Source: Beroe forskalii (Eukaryota > Ctenophora > Nuda > Beroida > Beroidae). From it: DNA of 64,000 nt. The notes under the pieces were generated by a model, which was not told the DNA's origin, made no database searches, and was given only the letters and a program-made list of their open reading frames with translations. Of this stretch, positions 1-13,468 are shown piece after piece. The position numbers were made by a program, and so were the translations under genes. The first letter of the stretch is position 1. Every line of letters begins with the position of its first letter. The stretch lies in the NCBI GenBank assembly GCA_011033025.1, contig WFMF01000360.1:118165-182164 (forward strand), read 5' to 3'.

Positions 1-3000
1 AGAATCATCAAAGTCAAGATATTGTAGTGTCCAATTCCAATTTCAAAATTCAAAGGTGTCGCTAGCTCAAGAGAGTACAAGGCTTAGTTGTTGGCTTTTT
101 AGGACTCAATATAAAACCCCTTGATGCAACAAATAACGACAGCGAATAACGGATGATATGCAATCTAAACCATTTAAACTGGGCATCGCATTACTTCGCT
201 CCCGGCCAATAAAGTGCACAATACGAACAATAAAACATTTAATATGTTCATGTAAGCTGCCAATTAACAGTTGCCTTCCTATCATGGCTGTAGTACCAGT
301 CTGCATAATTTCATTATTCGCAGGGTGGTTATTCAGTGGGTTATCTTAGAGGTCATGAGTACCACTGTGCTGTTCATAAAATGTTACCATGAGACATATT
401 CAGGAGCTTTGAAAATTACTGAGCCTGAACAGATTAATAACGTTTCAAATTTTCGCCGCCGGAGAAAGTTTATTTCATAAACAGCGACAAGCTTCAAAAT
501 ATCATTCGACCAAAAAATAAGCAAAGTTGAGGAAATAATATAGATTTTGCAAGACGCTCAGTAGTTTGTAATGTATTGGTACCAATATAAATTTTGAGAA
601 AATTCTGGATGAAGCCCTACTAATTTGTTATTTGCTGAAATATCTCCAACAGTTTTAATTTTGGCTACCTTTATTGCATCTAAACGAAACTGTTGACTGG
701 ATTGTCTGGGTGACGTCTGTGATGTTTGGAACTGATAACAGAAATGACGGAAGTCAACACGACAAAAAATCCTGTCTGATGTGCAAAATAGGGGAAATTT
801 CAACAGAGCATATTCTATACTATATAATTGACTTCCAACAGCATGCAAAAAATTATGATTTTATGATTTCTCACACTTCACGTTTTAAAATAGTGAAATC
901 CCCATGCCTCTACCTCAATTAGTTCGCAAGTTATTGCGGTTTATAGATTTCAGCGCGATGACGTCACTTGGGCAGGACAGGTTGCCGCGCAGTGTTACAA
1001 TACGTGTGAAATCTATGTGTTGGTGTGAATTCAAGGTGCTAAATCGGGTACAATTGTCGGGATTTTTATTTTTCAGACAATTAGGTTTTATATTGTATTT
1101 TCACCGTTCGCTATTTGTATCTCTTGCTATTTTTTCTAGCCATGATACGAATTGATATTGTCATATCTTAGGACGATCATAATAAACTTTTGAGTAATAA
1201 AAATACCTTTATCATCATTAGCAGCAGTTTATAGATTTCCAAATAAACTACTTCGTCCATATGCAATATTACTGATACCAACTACTAAATTCGACTACTC
1301 TAATTTGGATACGGCGATATGGATTCAGAATTTGGTGCTTAGTGTTTACTTTATAATACTACTTTAGCTAAGAGCAGTTAGATAACCAATAGATCCAGTT
1401 TTAAAGCATATTAAAAATCTTTGTACGATAATACAGACGCATTAATTAACAGCTTTGAAGCCAGTGTACTCGTGTTTCTCATCAGGATATTGCTGCCTGA
1501 TATGCCGTACAACACAGGAGGGTACTATGTATCGAGTCATATGCACTGTAGAGTGACAATTTATCAGGAAAACAAAGAATTTATAGCACAAATCGCGATA
1601 GCCTCTATTGTCCACCTCTTTGCTCAAATATGATTTACTACCTTTACTGTGTGTCAATCATAATAATTTCAATACGTCATTATCTCCGGGTTCTCTATCA
1701 CATCAAGTTAAACTTTCGTCTCCGTAATACAATTTTTACCCTCTTTGTCCATAACACTATAGATAGAGTCAGTGATACGACAACAGTAGTCATCATCAGG
1801 CCCGTGGATAGCTTCACATCGTGAAAAGGAACACCAATCCATCGGTAGACTGCCATCGTTGTTACTCTCACCAGTATCCAATGACAAATAGAAGGCTTCT
1901 CATCACAATCATGGTCACTAATTTCTCTATTTCTTGGTTCCAGGCTAGGATCACATAATCACATAGTACAGACAACTCGTCGATACAAAACGTGTACTGT
2001 TTTTCTCATGGCTGACTGAATTTGTTTCGTCTTCAAGTTCAACCTCACTGTAGAAAACAATATCAAACTTCCGCTAGAAAGCCGTGATTATTTGTTTCGT
2101 CCCATTCCTAATAATTTTCATGGACAGTCAATGCGCACAATGCTAGAGCTAACTCAGAGGTATGCTTCAAGAAAACGGATGTAGAGGATAGAAGTGCAAC
2201 AGCACACAAATTCTATTTGAGTATTAGGATGTATAATCTATAACTTCAAGATTAAGAATTATTACCATACATTGGTGTCCAAAAAGAATCGTTTTAAAAA
2301 CTCATTTGCAAGTATCGCAAGATTCAAGAATACATATCTTTAGGCCCCCCCCCTCTTTACCAATTTTCTATCATAATTCGCAAATATTCATATTACTTCC
2401 AGTAGGTATATCCCTTTCTAATTTGTAATTCCCTATTTTAATTTCATCGTGACAGATCGTGTAATTGATAGCATGGACTCAAGCAATTGCAAAGATCATG
2501 GAAGGGAGAGAAGCACATAATTTATGCGATTGAAAATGCAGAAGTACATAAGAGGTATAGGTGAATACACTATATTTCACACAGCGCGCACAGCGTCAGC
2601 TGAGGTGAGCTGCCCGAGTGATGTAATCGCGCCAAAACATATAGGTGCGATATCTCGCGATTGGGAGTAAGTAGAAACATGGGAATTTCACTAAAATTAT
2701 TTTCGCAGTACTGGTTAGTAAATTAGATCATAAAAAGTGGTACTTTTTCTGGAGTGTACTACCCCTTTAAGTATTCTATAACAGAGCATTTTATTTAGAA
2801 GAGCGTCATTCTTTAAAAACCGTGAAGGTAAAAACATGAATTTACCAGAAAATAGTAAAAAACATTTTTTATCTTAGTACTAAATCGCACAGATTGAACA
2901 GTTGAATATACATAACATGTCAGCATGCTGATGCTCAAAACGTGACGAACTTGTTTTTATTTTGGTCGGTATCAGGGATATGAAGGTTATCATGAATGAA

Positions 3001-5050
3001 AATGAACCTGATTGAATTTTAAAATGTTAACTTTCCTTTTTTAGAAGAGCAGGTCACATCATGCATAATTAAAAGCAAATTCCAAGCAACCAAAATACAT
3101 TAAAATGTAATTTCAAACAACCAAAGTGAATTAAAATCAAATTCTAAAAAATGGCATCGGCATCTGCGAAAAGTTAGCGCTGAGGACGGCTTGTAAGTCA
3201 TGGGAAGATGTGCTGCGTTTTTCAAATAGCTTGGGAAAGATAGACAAAATAGGGTCCCCAAATAGGAACACTACGAATAAAATGAAAGATCAAAAATTGA
3301 CGAACAGAAGAAATATTTTGACAATCATTATGCGAAAACTACATTATTATGCAGGACATGTAAGTTGTAACGACAAGCATATGATTGTAAATGTAAAACG
3401 AGTGACAAAACAAATGTAAAATCACTGTTTTTCACAACGACTGATTACCAAGGTTACAAAACATCATAGAAAACACAAGGATGAACATGTCAGTTGTCTG
3501 TCACTCTGTCCTCCGGAGGAGGTTGATACTACGACTTGTCTCAGGTAGATTTCTGTTGAACTACGTTCGGTCGGCGTTGCTAACGAGGGAAAAGCATGTA
3601 AACTACAGTGTGATTATGATATTATTTGCATATAAAGCATATATTATATTCCTCGTCAAGTCGTCAGGTCTTGTTTAACTAAAGGAGTGCTTCTCACACC
3701 GAGTTTTTATTGCTGGACCAACTCTTTTATATTACTGGATTGAAAAGTCAATGTTACTGTATACTGATGTCTTATACAGCGAAATATTATTATATTATGT
3801 AAATTTTAATTCATGGATTGTTCTGCATAGAACTTAAAATAATGTGGGAAAGCAAGCATGTGTTTAGATTTTAGACCATGTACGTTACGTAACTAACGAT
3901 TTCAAAAGTTTCGACTAAAATACTCCAAACGTTAAAGAGACTGGTTCCTGGTTAATAGCACAGACCTACAGAAAACCTAGCAAGAATATAACATAAAACG
4001 TTGAGTTTAAAACTTCCAAAGCGTGGGAATTGTGTTAGACGTGTCTTGAACTTGTATGGTACTCAGTGATAAGTGGAAGTCGCCTGAAGTCGGTTTTGAA
4101 AAGACGAGTTATAAACATCATCAATTAACCACTCTTATTTCTGATTGTGACGTCACTTTCAACCGCCTAACATTGAAATACGCAGCGATAGGTCACATAG
4201 CATTAAAAACAGTTATAGACACAAACGATTACACTATATTTGGTAGCAACAGAATATCACGCTCAGTCTTCATACAGTACAATACCTAGTGGGGCAATTT
4301 CATAACTTATCATACACTATAAGACAATTAATATGTGGAGCATGCTAAAATCAATTGGCGCGATTTGCCGCTATTAGAACTCGAAGCATCGGATGGTCGC
4401 ATGAGGCTGATGACCATATTAGGAAATATATTGCTGTTCATATATGGCAAGAATTGTTCTTGTATCTGATAAACGAGTAGTAAGATGAGAAGTGAAAAGT
4501 CAGGGTGGGAGGGGTAAAATTCCCACAATCGTACATTCATATGAAGGTTTGTGAAGAGTAGCGAAGTTACAGCGGCAGATTGAATGACCAACTTATCCCA
4601 GACCAGCAAAGTGAAATACCCCATTTCCCATTGTTACCCATATGCGCATATTATACTTCTCTCCTTTGTTAATTTGGGTTTTGATGTACAGTACGCTAAT
4701 TGAAAGAGTTATCACTGGTAGCCTTAATAAATAGGCTTTGTTTATCTATGTGGGTGTGTGTGTATAGTGAGGTTTCATTCCGACTTCATGGTTTTGGGAC
4801 GGCGCAATGGCGCATAACACGAAGCGGCGCATTTTATGTGACGGCGCATTTTATAGAAGCGGCGCTTTAAGTCAAGGCGGCGCTTGATCAAATGGTTGGT
4901 TGTAGGATTGTGCTCCAGAGTCCACACCAACACACGATGTGGGGCACACGCGCGGCGATTCACGCTGGTTGAATGTTAAGTTGAAACCTGCATACGACAG
5001 AGCTAAAATATACCCGCCGTATTTGGAAATTTTCGGCAATTTCTCATCTT
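1..5050. other. No gene recognised
   Basis: About 5 kb of AT-rich sequence. Open frames are all under 100 codons, are not flanked by convincing splice sites and resemble nothing I recognise. A C-homopolymer lies near 2346. Around 4795-4895 the hexamer CGGCGC recurs every 20 bases or so in an otherwise AT-rich setting, twice as CGGCGCATTTTAT. It may hold downstream exons of the minus-strand gene that begins at 6081, but I could not place any. Confidence 0.5.
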
Positions 5051-5098
5051 TATATGGTCATTGGTCAGCGCGCAACCATGACAACACTATATATTTAC

Positions 5099-6081
5099 CG
5101 ACGAAGTTCTCTACATCAGCGTTTTCCAGACACCGCATCATCATCTCAGTGAGGTCGTCCACCTCCTTTTCCATGTCAGCTGGAGCCGTTTCCTTGGTTT
5201 CTTGGGCTGGCACTGGGAGGAGGGGGTGATTAGCATTGACCATTAAGGGATTGGCTGCTGAAGTATAACAGCTTACCCACAGGTCCATTTATTAACATCG
5301 ACCAATCAGATCGGTAAACTCTGATTGGCTGATGTTTTGAAGATGTCAGGGTCCTACGGGTAAGCCAGTACACAGTGTGAAAATAGATAACTCCAAAGTT
5401 AGTTGATAAAATACACGCTATACACCACACTCTTAAGTCAAAACAGACCGAATAACACTCCGTACATGCGTTGTCAACACTAGATTCCCGACATGGATCA
5501 AATAGAGTCATCCTCGTAAATTCCACACCTACCAGTTTAATGAAATAATGCTTTGAACTCTTGGCTGAAGCGGCCTTCAGCTGAGAATTCTACAAGGCTT
5601 AATAATCGATCTAGGTGAGAAAGTGCTTTATCTGAATCAGGCAGAGGAAAAAACAGAAAGACAGTCTTTGCGGTAATATTTAGATTCTAAGATCCCATAA
5701 TTATGCCATATTTCGATTTTACAAATCGATAATTAACAACAGATGTGCTGATAGTGGACGCTATAAATTGTATGCATAAATGTTTTCAGATCATAGACAA
5801 TCTTCTCTGGATATAACCTATCATCCTCGAGTATCATCTTACAACAAAAAGAAAATAATTTCTATTTCTTACTCACAAGTGGTAGATGAGTTATGAAGTG
5901 ACCCCAGTTTCTTCAGAGTCTTAGATTTCTTAACTATACTCTGTCCACCAATGATTTCCTTGAAGTCTTGGATAGGATCGACAACTTTGTTGTCCTTCTT
6001 AGAGGAACCTTTCTTAGGTTTTTGTACCCCAAATGCATCCTTCTTTCCAGACCGGTCTTTCTTTGATCCACTTGAGCCCAT
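5099..6081 (-). CDS. Unrecognised protein, first two coding exons (partial)
   Basis: Two exons read on the minus strand. Exon 1 (6081-5877) begins MGSSGSKK, which fits the N-myristoylation pattern (Gly2, Ser6, Lys7), and continues as a very Lys/Ser-rich basic stretch before a more ordinary segment containing DPIQDFKEIIGG. It ends at the donor GTGAGT. Exon 2 (5212-5099) follows a TCCTCCCAG acceptor and ends at GTAAAT; it encodes an acidic segment with EKEVDDLTEMMMRCLENADV. The phases match (1 to 1), giving about 106 joined codons, still open at the 3' end. I do not recognise the family. Inference: a membrane-tethered adaptor-like or ciliary protein is possible from the myristoylation signal and basic N terminus, but nothing in the sequence shows a function. 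Later exons should lie below 5099 and were not found. Confidence 0.55.
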
Positions 6082-6230
6082 GATTAGAGCGTAAGAAACT
6101 ACTCAAGTTTAAATGTTTTGCTTGAAAGATAGACGGTTTAATTGCTTTCAAACCAACATGAATGCTAAACTTCCAAACGATCTTGATAATTGACAGAGGT
6201 CGTGAACAAAGGTCTACTAAACGGAGTACG

Positions 6231-6386
6231 CAACCAATCAAAAGCAATTAAAACAAAACTGTACATGCTGCCAGAAAATGTAGCGAAGTATTGCAATTAC
6301 TTCCAAATTTAGCAAACAACCAATGAGGAGTAGTTACTGAATTCGCTAGCCAATAGGAAGCGAGTATCTGTATTTAGGTCACGTGA
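6231..6386 (-). promoter_or_regulatory. Candidate TATA-less promoter with CCAAT boxes
   Basis: Three CCAAT motifs (6234-6238, 6320-6324, 6350-6354) and a palindromic TCACGTGA E-box (6379-6386) lie 150-305 bases upstream of the ATG at 6081. No TATA box is evident. The clustering is seen directly; the promoter role is inferred. Confidence 0.35.
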
Positions 6387-9300
6387 CAGCCCGTAGCCAG
6401 ACATTGATTAAAAGAAGACTTGTAAGATTTGTCAGCCTTGAAACGACAAGCAAGAAGTATGTACTCAGATATAACAATGGGCTATCTATGACGTCATGAC
6501 AAGCAGAAGTTAGTATAAAATGAATGGAAATATAATGCAAATCAAGTATCTAAGTCACATTTTCTGACTTTTAAATTAATTGTTATCGATTTAATTGGTT
6601 GCATGTAAGGTTGGTCTAAGTCCAAGAGTCTTATATATTCGGGATTAAAGCGAACTATGGAGACATGTGATAATTCACAGCATGTTGGAAACATGATAGA
6701 AAATGAGTTCCTCAAGTTTGTTAATCGCTAAACTCGAGCCGAATCGTGCGCTACTTCGATCAGTAGAATCAAAATGCTTTTAAAGTGTGCTCTCAAAATC
6801 ATAAACAAAACGAAATCGATGGCAAAACTTTAACTGAAGCAGTGAAGCATAGAAAAACATATTATCTTCAAAAACCAACATAAATTTTCACCGACTGTTC
6901 AGAAAGTACAGAATTTATTGAAAGAATATGTGCCCAAGTATTTTGTCATCCCAGCACGCATCACTGCCGAAGAAGGTTTTCCGATTAAAGGATGATTGAA
7001 AGGGCTATTCAAGAAGTTTATAAATAGAATTTTATCACAAAAACATTTTCAATGGTGTAGTCAAAAATACAGACGACCAATATGGCACTCCATTGTCAAT
7101 GCCTTTTGGGGAAGAAGCAACGAATGGCTGTTAAAAATTAACTATTTTTTCTAGAAATCTAAATTTACAACGACAATTTCTTGGCCTCTTTCGGCAGGAT
7201 GAGCCTTCTATGGCACCCTCATGGCACCCTCATGAGTGACATATAACGTTAAACTTACTGTTTTATTAAGAAAAATTACAACTTACATCCTGGAAAAGCA
7301 CCTAGTGATTATAGAAATAAGGGCGTAAGTTAATTATTACGATTTATGCGATAATTTAAATCAGCATAGGGGTTGTGGGGTAAAATACTGAGCTATGAAA
7401 GACAATCGTGAAAGGGTCACTTGAAAGCTTGGGATGCTCTACGACAAATGCTAATGAATAAATTGCTGTGAATATGGAGCTGAATTAGATCTTTAACTTA
7501 CATAAATGGCCTTTAGCAAGATATTTTAACATGTCGCAAGTTCTGAGAATACATCCTGAAATTTCCACACAACCGCCATATGTACGCGCGTGATACTGAT
7601 CTAACAGTATATATTCACGTGCGTGTTTGGTGCAGCGCTCCTCGGGAATTTTAGAACGATTCTCATTTTTTCCTGTTCCCAATCGCGTTTTTGTTTTACA
7701 AAAAGGCATTGAGAAAAGGTTAGCAGAGATCGTGTTTTGTGGGGTCTGTGTGTATACTACCTTTACGCGTACTGTTAAATCTGAAATAGGTGGTGTGATC
7801 CGATTTGGTATGCGTGTACGTATGCACGTATGCTCCATTTTCAAGCATTCAGCTGCTCCTTTATAATATCACTCGCGTCAATATAGCTTGGTGTAGTGGT
7901 ATCCTGTACAGTGCGCACTGCAGCTTGCTTACAGGTATTCCAGTTCAATGCTCTGTCCATCCTAATGCTGAAACTAGGAGATTGCTTCTTTTCAACAACT
8001 TCATTATTCTTCAATTTCACCAAACTTGTCAATGACAAGAGGTGCATGAATGTTCATCGATTTTCTTGGAAATTTCCATCAAATTTTGATTGAGTTTCAA
8101 TCAAATTTTAACATTTTTCTTTCAAACAGGAGACAATTCACAATGTGCAATTTGAGTTTGATCAATGTATGATTATTGACCTTAGCAATTGAGCTGAGGA
8201 AAGTAAGAGATGAAATTTTGCCCTGGTACCTGAATCCTGATGAATTAACGATTTCTGAATCTTCTATCTTGGTTAGTAAATCCTTCTCTTCAAGTTGGCA
8301 AGGTTGATCTTAAAATCACAAATTTCGATGCCCAGGTTGGATATCAATATTCACCATGAGAAATCCTCGATCAAGTTTTTATTTTAAAGTGAGCCCTGAC
8401 TGTGATAGCTGACTGCTGAGCAACATAAACTCAAACTGCAGAAACTTGCAAGGACAGAAAATAATGCGATTTCGTATGATATAATTATTGTCATCAATGA
8501 AAATGTTTGATAATGCGCAACGCTTGATATGGGCACGAGATGTCACACAAAACTCAAAAAGGAAACAACCAAGAATGAATGGGTACGCGCGCAAACAGAA
8601 CATCACACAGAACATGGCAGGTGTTGCGCGCAACAGAACGTGGCAGGTGTTGCGCGCGCAATAAAATGCACGTGCGATTTATGATCACGTACGGACTTAA
8701 CTGTTTCATGAAATTTAAGCGCTCGCCGATGTTAGAGAAAACGAGCGCAATTATTGTTTTCAGTCTATACTCATGGATGAAATATCTATAAAAATGATTC
8801 AATGATGTTGGTACTTTGGTATCATGATGTGACACTTGATAGCAGTGTTTTATCGTCAACTCATCGTGTCAGTAAGCGAGACGTGCAATGGTCGACGATC
8901 AAATGATGGTATGTTTTTATACCAGCCCCGGGGAACAGGAAATTAAGCGCCTGCATACGGGAACAACGGGCACAAGAAATGCGCCGGCAGGCGCAATTCT
9001 TGTTCGGTCTTGCAACACTCAAGTGATAAGGATATTGATGTTACTCACCAAAGTTGACATCCTCGCTGGTTGCAGTGAAGAGCTGAAGGGCAGGGATGGG
9101 CATTGCTGGAACTGATTGATCTAAGGAAATAATATCACGGTTAATCATTAATGATACATTTGATTTCTCTCAAAGATAGAAGTGCAGAAGCAACGCAAAA
9201 AGATGTAATATCGATCAAATCGACGATAAGAACCAGGATTGGGATTTTCTTCAAAAATTAGCTCGACACAGCAATTTCCTTGCAGAAACTACATTAAATA

Positions 9301-11240
9301 CAAAGTTCACGAATATAAAAAGTTAACGAACGAAAGGGAGAGGGAATATGATACGCATCGAGTCCATGTTCCACACAATAGCAAATATATACACAAATAA
9401 AAAGTTTATTAGCATCAACAGAGCGTACCAATACATAATATTGTATTAATTAATTTACCTGAAATGTATTGTATAAGAAGGTCGTACGCAAAAAATTAGA
9501 ACAAAAACACTTTGCTCTCAACCATATTTTACTCAAGCGTTTATCGCCTAAATTTACTATTTGACACGACTCAAATAAATTCTTTGACCAAGCCTTTTTA
9601 TGCCTTTTTTATCGCCCTTAAACGGTATTTATGGCTATAAAATACCAAGAAATGAACGACAAGTCACAGTCACTATTTCTTTGAATCAATGTATTCAATT
9701 GCATCGCAGGGTGATGCTTGAACGTTAAAGTAACAAAGCAATACAATAAGGCACTGGGTAACAATACGTCATGAAGGTATAGAATTAACCATGTTTCAAC
9801 TACAACAGTATAATGAAGTACATAAACAGCATAAGACAGAGCAATTTAAACTGCGTGTGAGTTTATATGAACGGTGGTATATTGAGTATTCAGCTGGAAA
9901 ACTGCCAAGAAAACCACAAGGATATATCTTCTAATACGAGTATCGATTTTCTAAATCTGGGATATTTCATGACCAAATATGGAATAATTAACAGTAAATT
10001 AATGACAAATATAAAGACTGCGCAAGGGGTATTGAGCGGAGAAAGGCATTTGAGGAATGAAGACTTTTATCAGTATTATTACATATTACGACATATCATT
10101 ATGCGCATATGTATGGCACACTAACATCGTAATCAAGTATGCATAAATATTACATAAATTATATTTTGTGGGTGGTATTCCATTGTTATCGTCGCCAGGG
10201 AAAATTGTTTCCGAACCGGGGGAAATTAAAATTTAATACGGAGTTCAGACAATCTGAAACTTCCCAGGGAAAGTTCAGGAATTGTGATAATTATGCAGCC
10301 ATGGTTTCCAAATTCCCGAATTCTCCTGTTTATGCTGATTCCAGATTATCGGCATATACTCAACTCAAATTCATAACTAAAGGTTCGTTTAATTCACTGT
10401 TGTTGTAAATCATTAATCTGGTGGATTCTTGCCACCACAGGAAATTCAAAAACGGTGTAAAATACGAATGGCAAGAAAACACGTAGTCTGTGACTGACTT
10501 GAACTGAAAACACGTACGTTGTGGAATGAAACAAAAACGTAACACCTCAACCAACTAGAAGTAGAAACAACCTACCTACCTAAGAGAGAGAGCAAAAGGC
10601 AAATGTGTCAAAAGTGTCCTCACGCACACACCAACTAACACACACACAAACTAACACACGAATTATTTGTTATATCATGTTACACTGTTGTAGCAGGAAG
10701 TCTTGCGCAGTATATACGTCATGGACGGAAATCAGGCGATTAATAAACGTCATCAATTCCCCGTGTTAAACTATGATAATGACGTCATCGTCTAATAAGT
10801 AACACTGCATATATTCGTGTGTGCGATGACATAGTAGACTGGGTGTATCAGAAGTACCTAGGATTAGGATTACACAGATTGAGTGCTGATAGCACGCAGT
10901 CAAGAGTGACGCCATTATCAGTCGTTAAGGTGGGGGCGTTGACTGCGTTGTATAGTAATTGGTGGTACACAGAACATTATTTTTAAGCACCGGAATGACA
11001 CATCATTCACACACAAGTGTGTTACACAAGACAGTGACATCATCTGGGTGTGATAACCGGTGTACGATCAAGCTCAGGGCTTCCGGAGTTCTCGAATCTC
11101 TTGACACTTATTAGCCGATAAAACACGACAGTGTCAACTGTCAACTCACAGCTGTACGTCGTTGATAGGGTATTAGTAAACTGGTTTTAGTGGCAGCTGG
11201 TAAGCATGATGATCTAGAACAGTAAAACATTCCATTAAAT
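6387..11240. other. No gene recognised
   Basis: Nearly 5 kb without a supportable gene. Items seen: a GTGCGT/GCGCGC-rich stretch around 7560-7640; a block at about 7489-7608 that resembles one downstream of the phosphoribosyltransferase gene; a short direct duplication around 8595-8660 containing TGGCAGGTGTTGCGCG; a 32-base hairpin at 8972-9003; and a CA/AC-rich simple stretch at 10620-10660. Confidence 0.5.
8972..9003. repeat. Short perfect-looking hairpin
   Basis: ACAAGAAATGCGCC, a GGCA loop, then GGCGCAATTCTTGT: a 14-bp stem with one mismatch, GC-rich at the loop end. It stands alone with no run of T after it, so I do not call it a terminator. Confidence 0.6.
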
Positions 11241-11248
11241 GTATAACA

Positions 11249-11254
11249 TTTATT
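11249..11254 (-). terminator. Poly(A) signal candidate
   Basis: TTTATT on the plus strand reads AATAAA on the minus strand, about 280 bases beyond the stop codon of the uracil phosphoribosyltransferase gene. Confidence 0.4.
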
Positions 11255-11531
11255 TCAACCAAAATACGAAATGTATTACACAATGATTTTTCTTTAATTT
11301 CCATGGAAAGTTTAAGTAAGAGAACTTAAACGGCATAAAGCAACAGTTTACAATAAGAAGTTATAAAATACAATTTCCCAAAAGATATTGATTTCCTCAT
11401 TCCTGGCAATTTGAGGACATTTAGTAACGTAGATGTCACGACTTCTGTGAACGCCTTCTGTTATTTCCACCTGACCACCATTTGTCTGGTGTGATACTGA
11501 TTTAACACGTACGAACATGGCGCCACAAAAC

Positions 11532-12221
11532 CTACTGTCTGACGGTGTTATAGTACCTATCCCCGAAGTCCCCAATGCCTGGCACTATATACTTGTCCTC
11601 GTTCAGATACCCCTCCAAGGAAAGCGTTATTATCCTAGTCTCGGGGTACCGCCCCTGGATCTTCTCCACCCCTGACCGGCACCCCCAGAGATTACAAAAC
11701 AGCACGTTCCTTGAGTCCACCCCCCGCATTACCAGGTGCTCCATTGCGCATAGGAAGGTACCAGCAGAGGCCAGCATGGGGTCCACCAGCAGGATGAAAC
11801 AGTTCGCGATATCCTCCGGGAGTTTAGCGTAATAAAACAGCGGGGTTTTTTCCTTGCTTTGTTCGTCCCGCTGAATCAGGATCTTACCTACTGTCACACC
11901 GGGTTCTAACCTCCTCACTGCTTCCAGGAGGATATCCCCTGATCGTATGATGGAAACAACGCAGAGTTTAACATCCCGAGTATCGGTGAGTCCGTTAAAC
12001 ACACCCCCACTCGGAGTGGAAACCTGAGTGGGGATGACGGAGGGAACGTGCGCTAGACACTCCTCAGCGAATATGGTGAGCAATCTGTCAGCGTGGATGG
12101 AAAAGGAGTGAGAGTCTGAGGATTTGTCAGCAAGTTTGGTCATTAGGAGTTTGATGCTTTTCAGCTGGTTGACGAGGATGACTTTGTCCATGTTCACTAC
12201 AGCGGCAGCTTCAAGTTCCAT
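11532..12221 (-). CDS. UPRT: Uracil phosphoribosyltransferase, FUR1-like
   Basis: Intact single-exon frame of 229 residues. The family converts uracil and PRPP to UMP and pyrophosphate in the cytosolic pyrimidine salvage pathway. Visible landmarks: ADRLLTIFAEE (44-54), VVSIIRSG (88-95), GKILIQRDE (112-120), the PRPP loop region LLVDPMLASAGT (144-155) and the uracil-side signature PGIGDFGDRYYN (214-225) close to the C terminus. That ending is the form of yeast FUR1 and of plant and bacterial enzymes; vertebrate UPRT ends differently. The PRPP loop normally reads DPMLATGGS; here the first Gly is Ala153 and the last position Thr155, so activity is not certain. The frame is open about 16 codons upstream of this ATG to an in-frame stop, and a CCAAAAG there could be an intron acceptor, so the true N terminus may differ. 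No introns inside the CDS. Confidence 0.92.
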   Translation of the reverse strand: MELEAAAVVNMDKVILVNQLKSIKLLMTKLADKSSDSHSFSIHADRLLTIFAEECLAHVPSVIPTQVSTPSGGVFNGLTDTRDVKLCVVSIIRSGDILLEAVRRLEPGVTVGKILIQRDEQSKEKTPLFYYAKLPEDIANCFILLVDPMLASAGTFLCAMEHLVMRGVDSRNVLFCNLWGCRSGVEKIQGRYPETRIITLSLEGYLNEDKYIVPGIGDFGDRYYNTVRQ

Positions 12222-12259
12222 GCCGGGGAATGCCTTGGACTTTTGGAATTGTAATATAT

Positions 12260-13460
12260 TATAGTATATGAGTGAAATTTACAAGGAAGATCAAAGCATA
12301 GAACCGATATTTTAGTTTCTAATTAGTCCTAGAGATACGGGTTGAGAAACAGCTCTACGGAAATAAAGAAATAAACATCCCACTATCCTAGTAATTTGAT
12401 ACAAACGTGGAATGAGGATAGCAGTGCAATGATTGAACGCAAATAATGCCCAATTTATTTCGATAAAATGCAGTAATACTTTTAATTGCAGGATGAGATT
12501 AGCGGGATGAGATAACAGCGACAAAACGATATGATATATCTCCAGGAATATCAAATGAAATGATGCGCTCTCTTTCCATACTATTTAATGGAAATCGAGA
12601 AAATTTCCCCGGATGACAGTCAAAAAGGTCAATTATTGGTATCTATGTGGGCAATCTAGGAATCAGAACAGGAATCTTTCTCGAATCACTCTCCATTAAT
12701 GATGCAGTACGGGACTGCCTTAGCTTTTCAGCGAAAGCCTAAGACCCGGATTCCTGAAATACGGGCACATCATTTTCACATGAAAATCGGCGATACAAAC
12801 TCAGAAACAAAGCATGCTGATATGTATTACAAATATTGTTATTATACATGACCATTCTCTTATGATGCTCATCGAATTTCTGAGCAAGTGACTCATTCGA
12901 CAAGCAGAAATTGTTGCAGGGGCCAGCAATCGCAAAGCAGAGCATCAAAATGATACGCAGTATTTCACGGAGAAATTCCTGGTATCGATAATGTCAAAGG
13001 TATTGTTTATTTGTTCAATATTTCTAATTAAGAAATATAACAATATCCTATACCCAAACAGGGGTTAAGTTAGACTTGCGAGGACTGAAGAAACTTACAC
13101 ACTGTTAGTTTTGTTCGATGAAAGAATGCCCATTGTTTTGGTTCAACATTTGTGTGAGATTTGACTTTCAACATGGAAGACGATAGTTTCGTCCGATCAT
13201 ACGCCAAGATAGACTTTTCAGTTCGTGACGCGCGCGCGCCGAATGTAAATTTAGTATGCGCGCGCTCAATTAACTTAAAATTTACCCGCCTTGCGCCAAG
13301 GCTCCTATAAAAAGGCGAATGACATCTCGCGCGTTCCATGCAAGATATCTAACTTAATAGTTAAAATTATAACTTTTAACTTTCACATTTGACGACCTTG
13401 AAAGTTCAATTCTCCTTGCTTGGACCGAGAAAAAGCATTTCCGGCCGGAACCGAAAGTTT
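12260..13460. other. No gene recognised
   Basis: Intergenic between the phosphoribosyltransferase and tRNA-Sec. Short open frames only, none with recognisable content or good splice sites. A GCGCGC-rich patch lies at 13229-13265. Confidence 0.5.
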
Positions 13461-13468
13461 CCCCAAAT

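Noticed and set aside
4328..4624. 98-codon minus-strand frame downstream of the myristoylated protein exons
   Set aside because: Hydrophobic but without splice sites in the needed phase; no support as a later exon.
7485..7844. 119-codon minus-strand open frame
   Set aside because: No recognisable protein content, no splice sites fitting it, and its 3' part is a repeat-like block shared with 11.4 kb.
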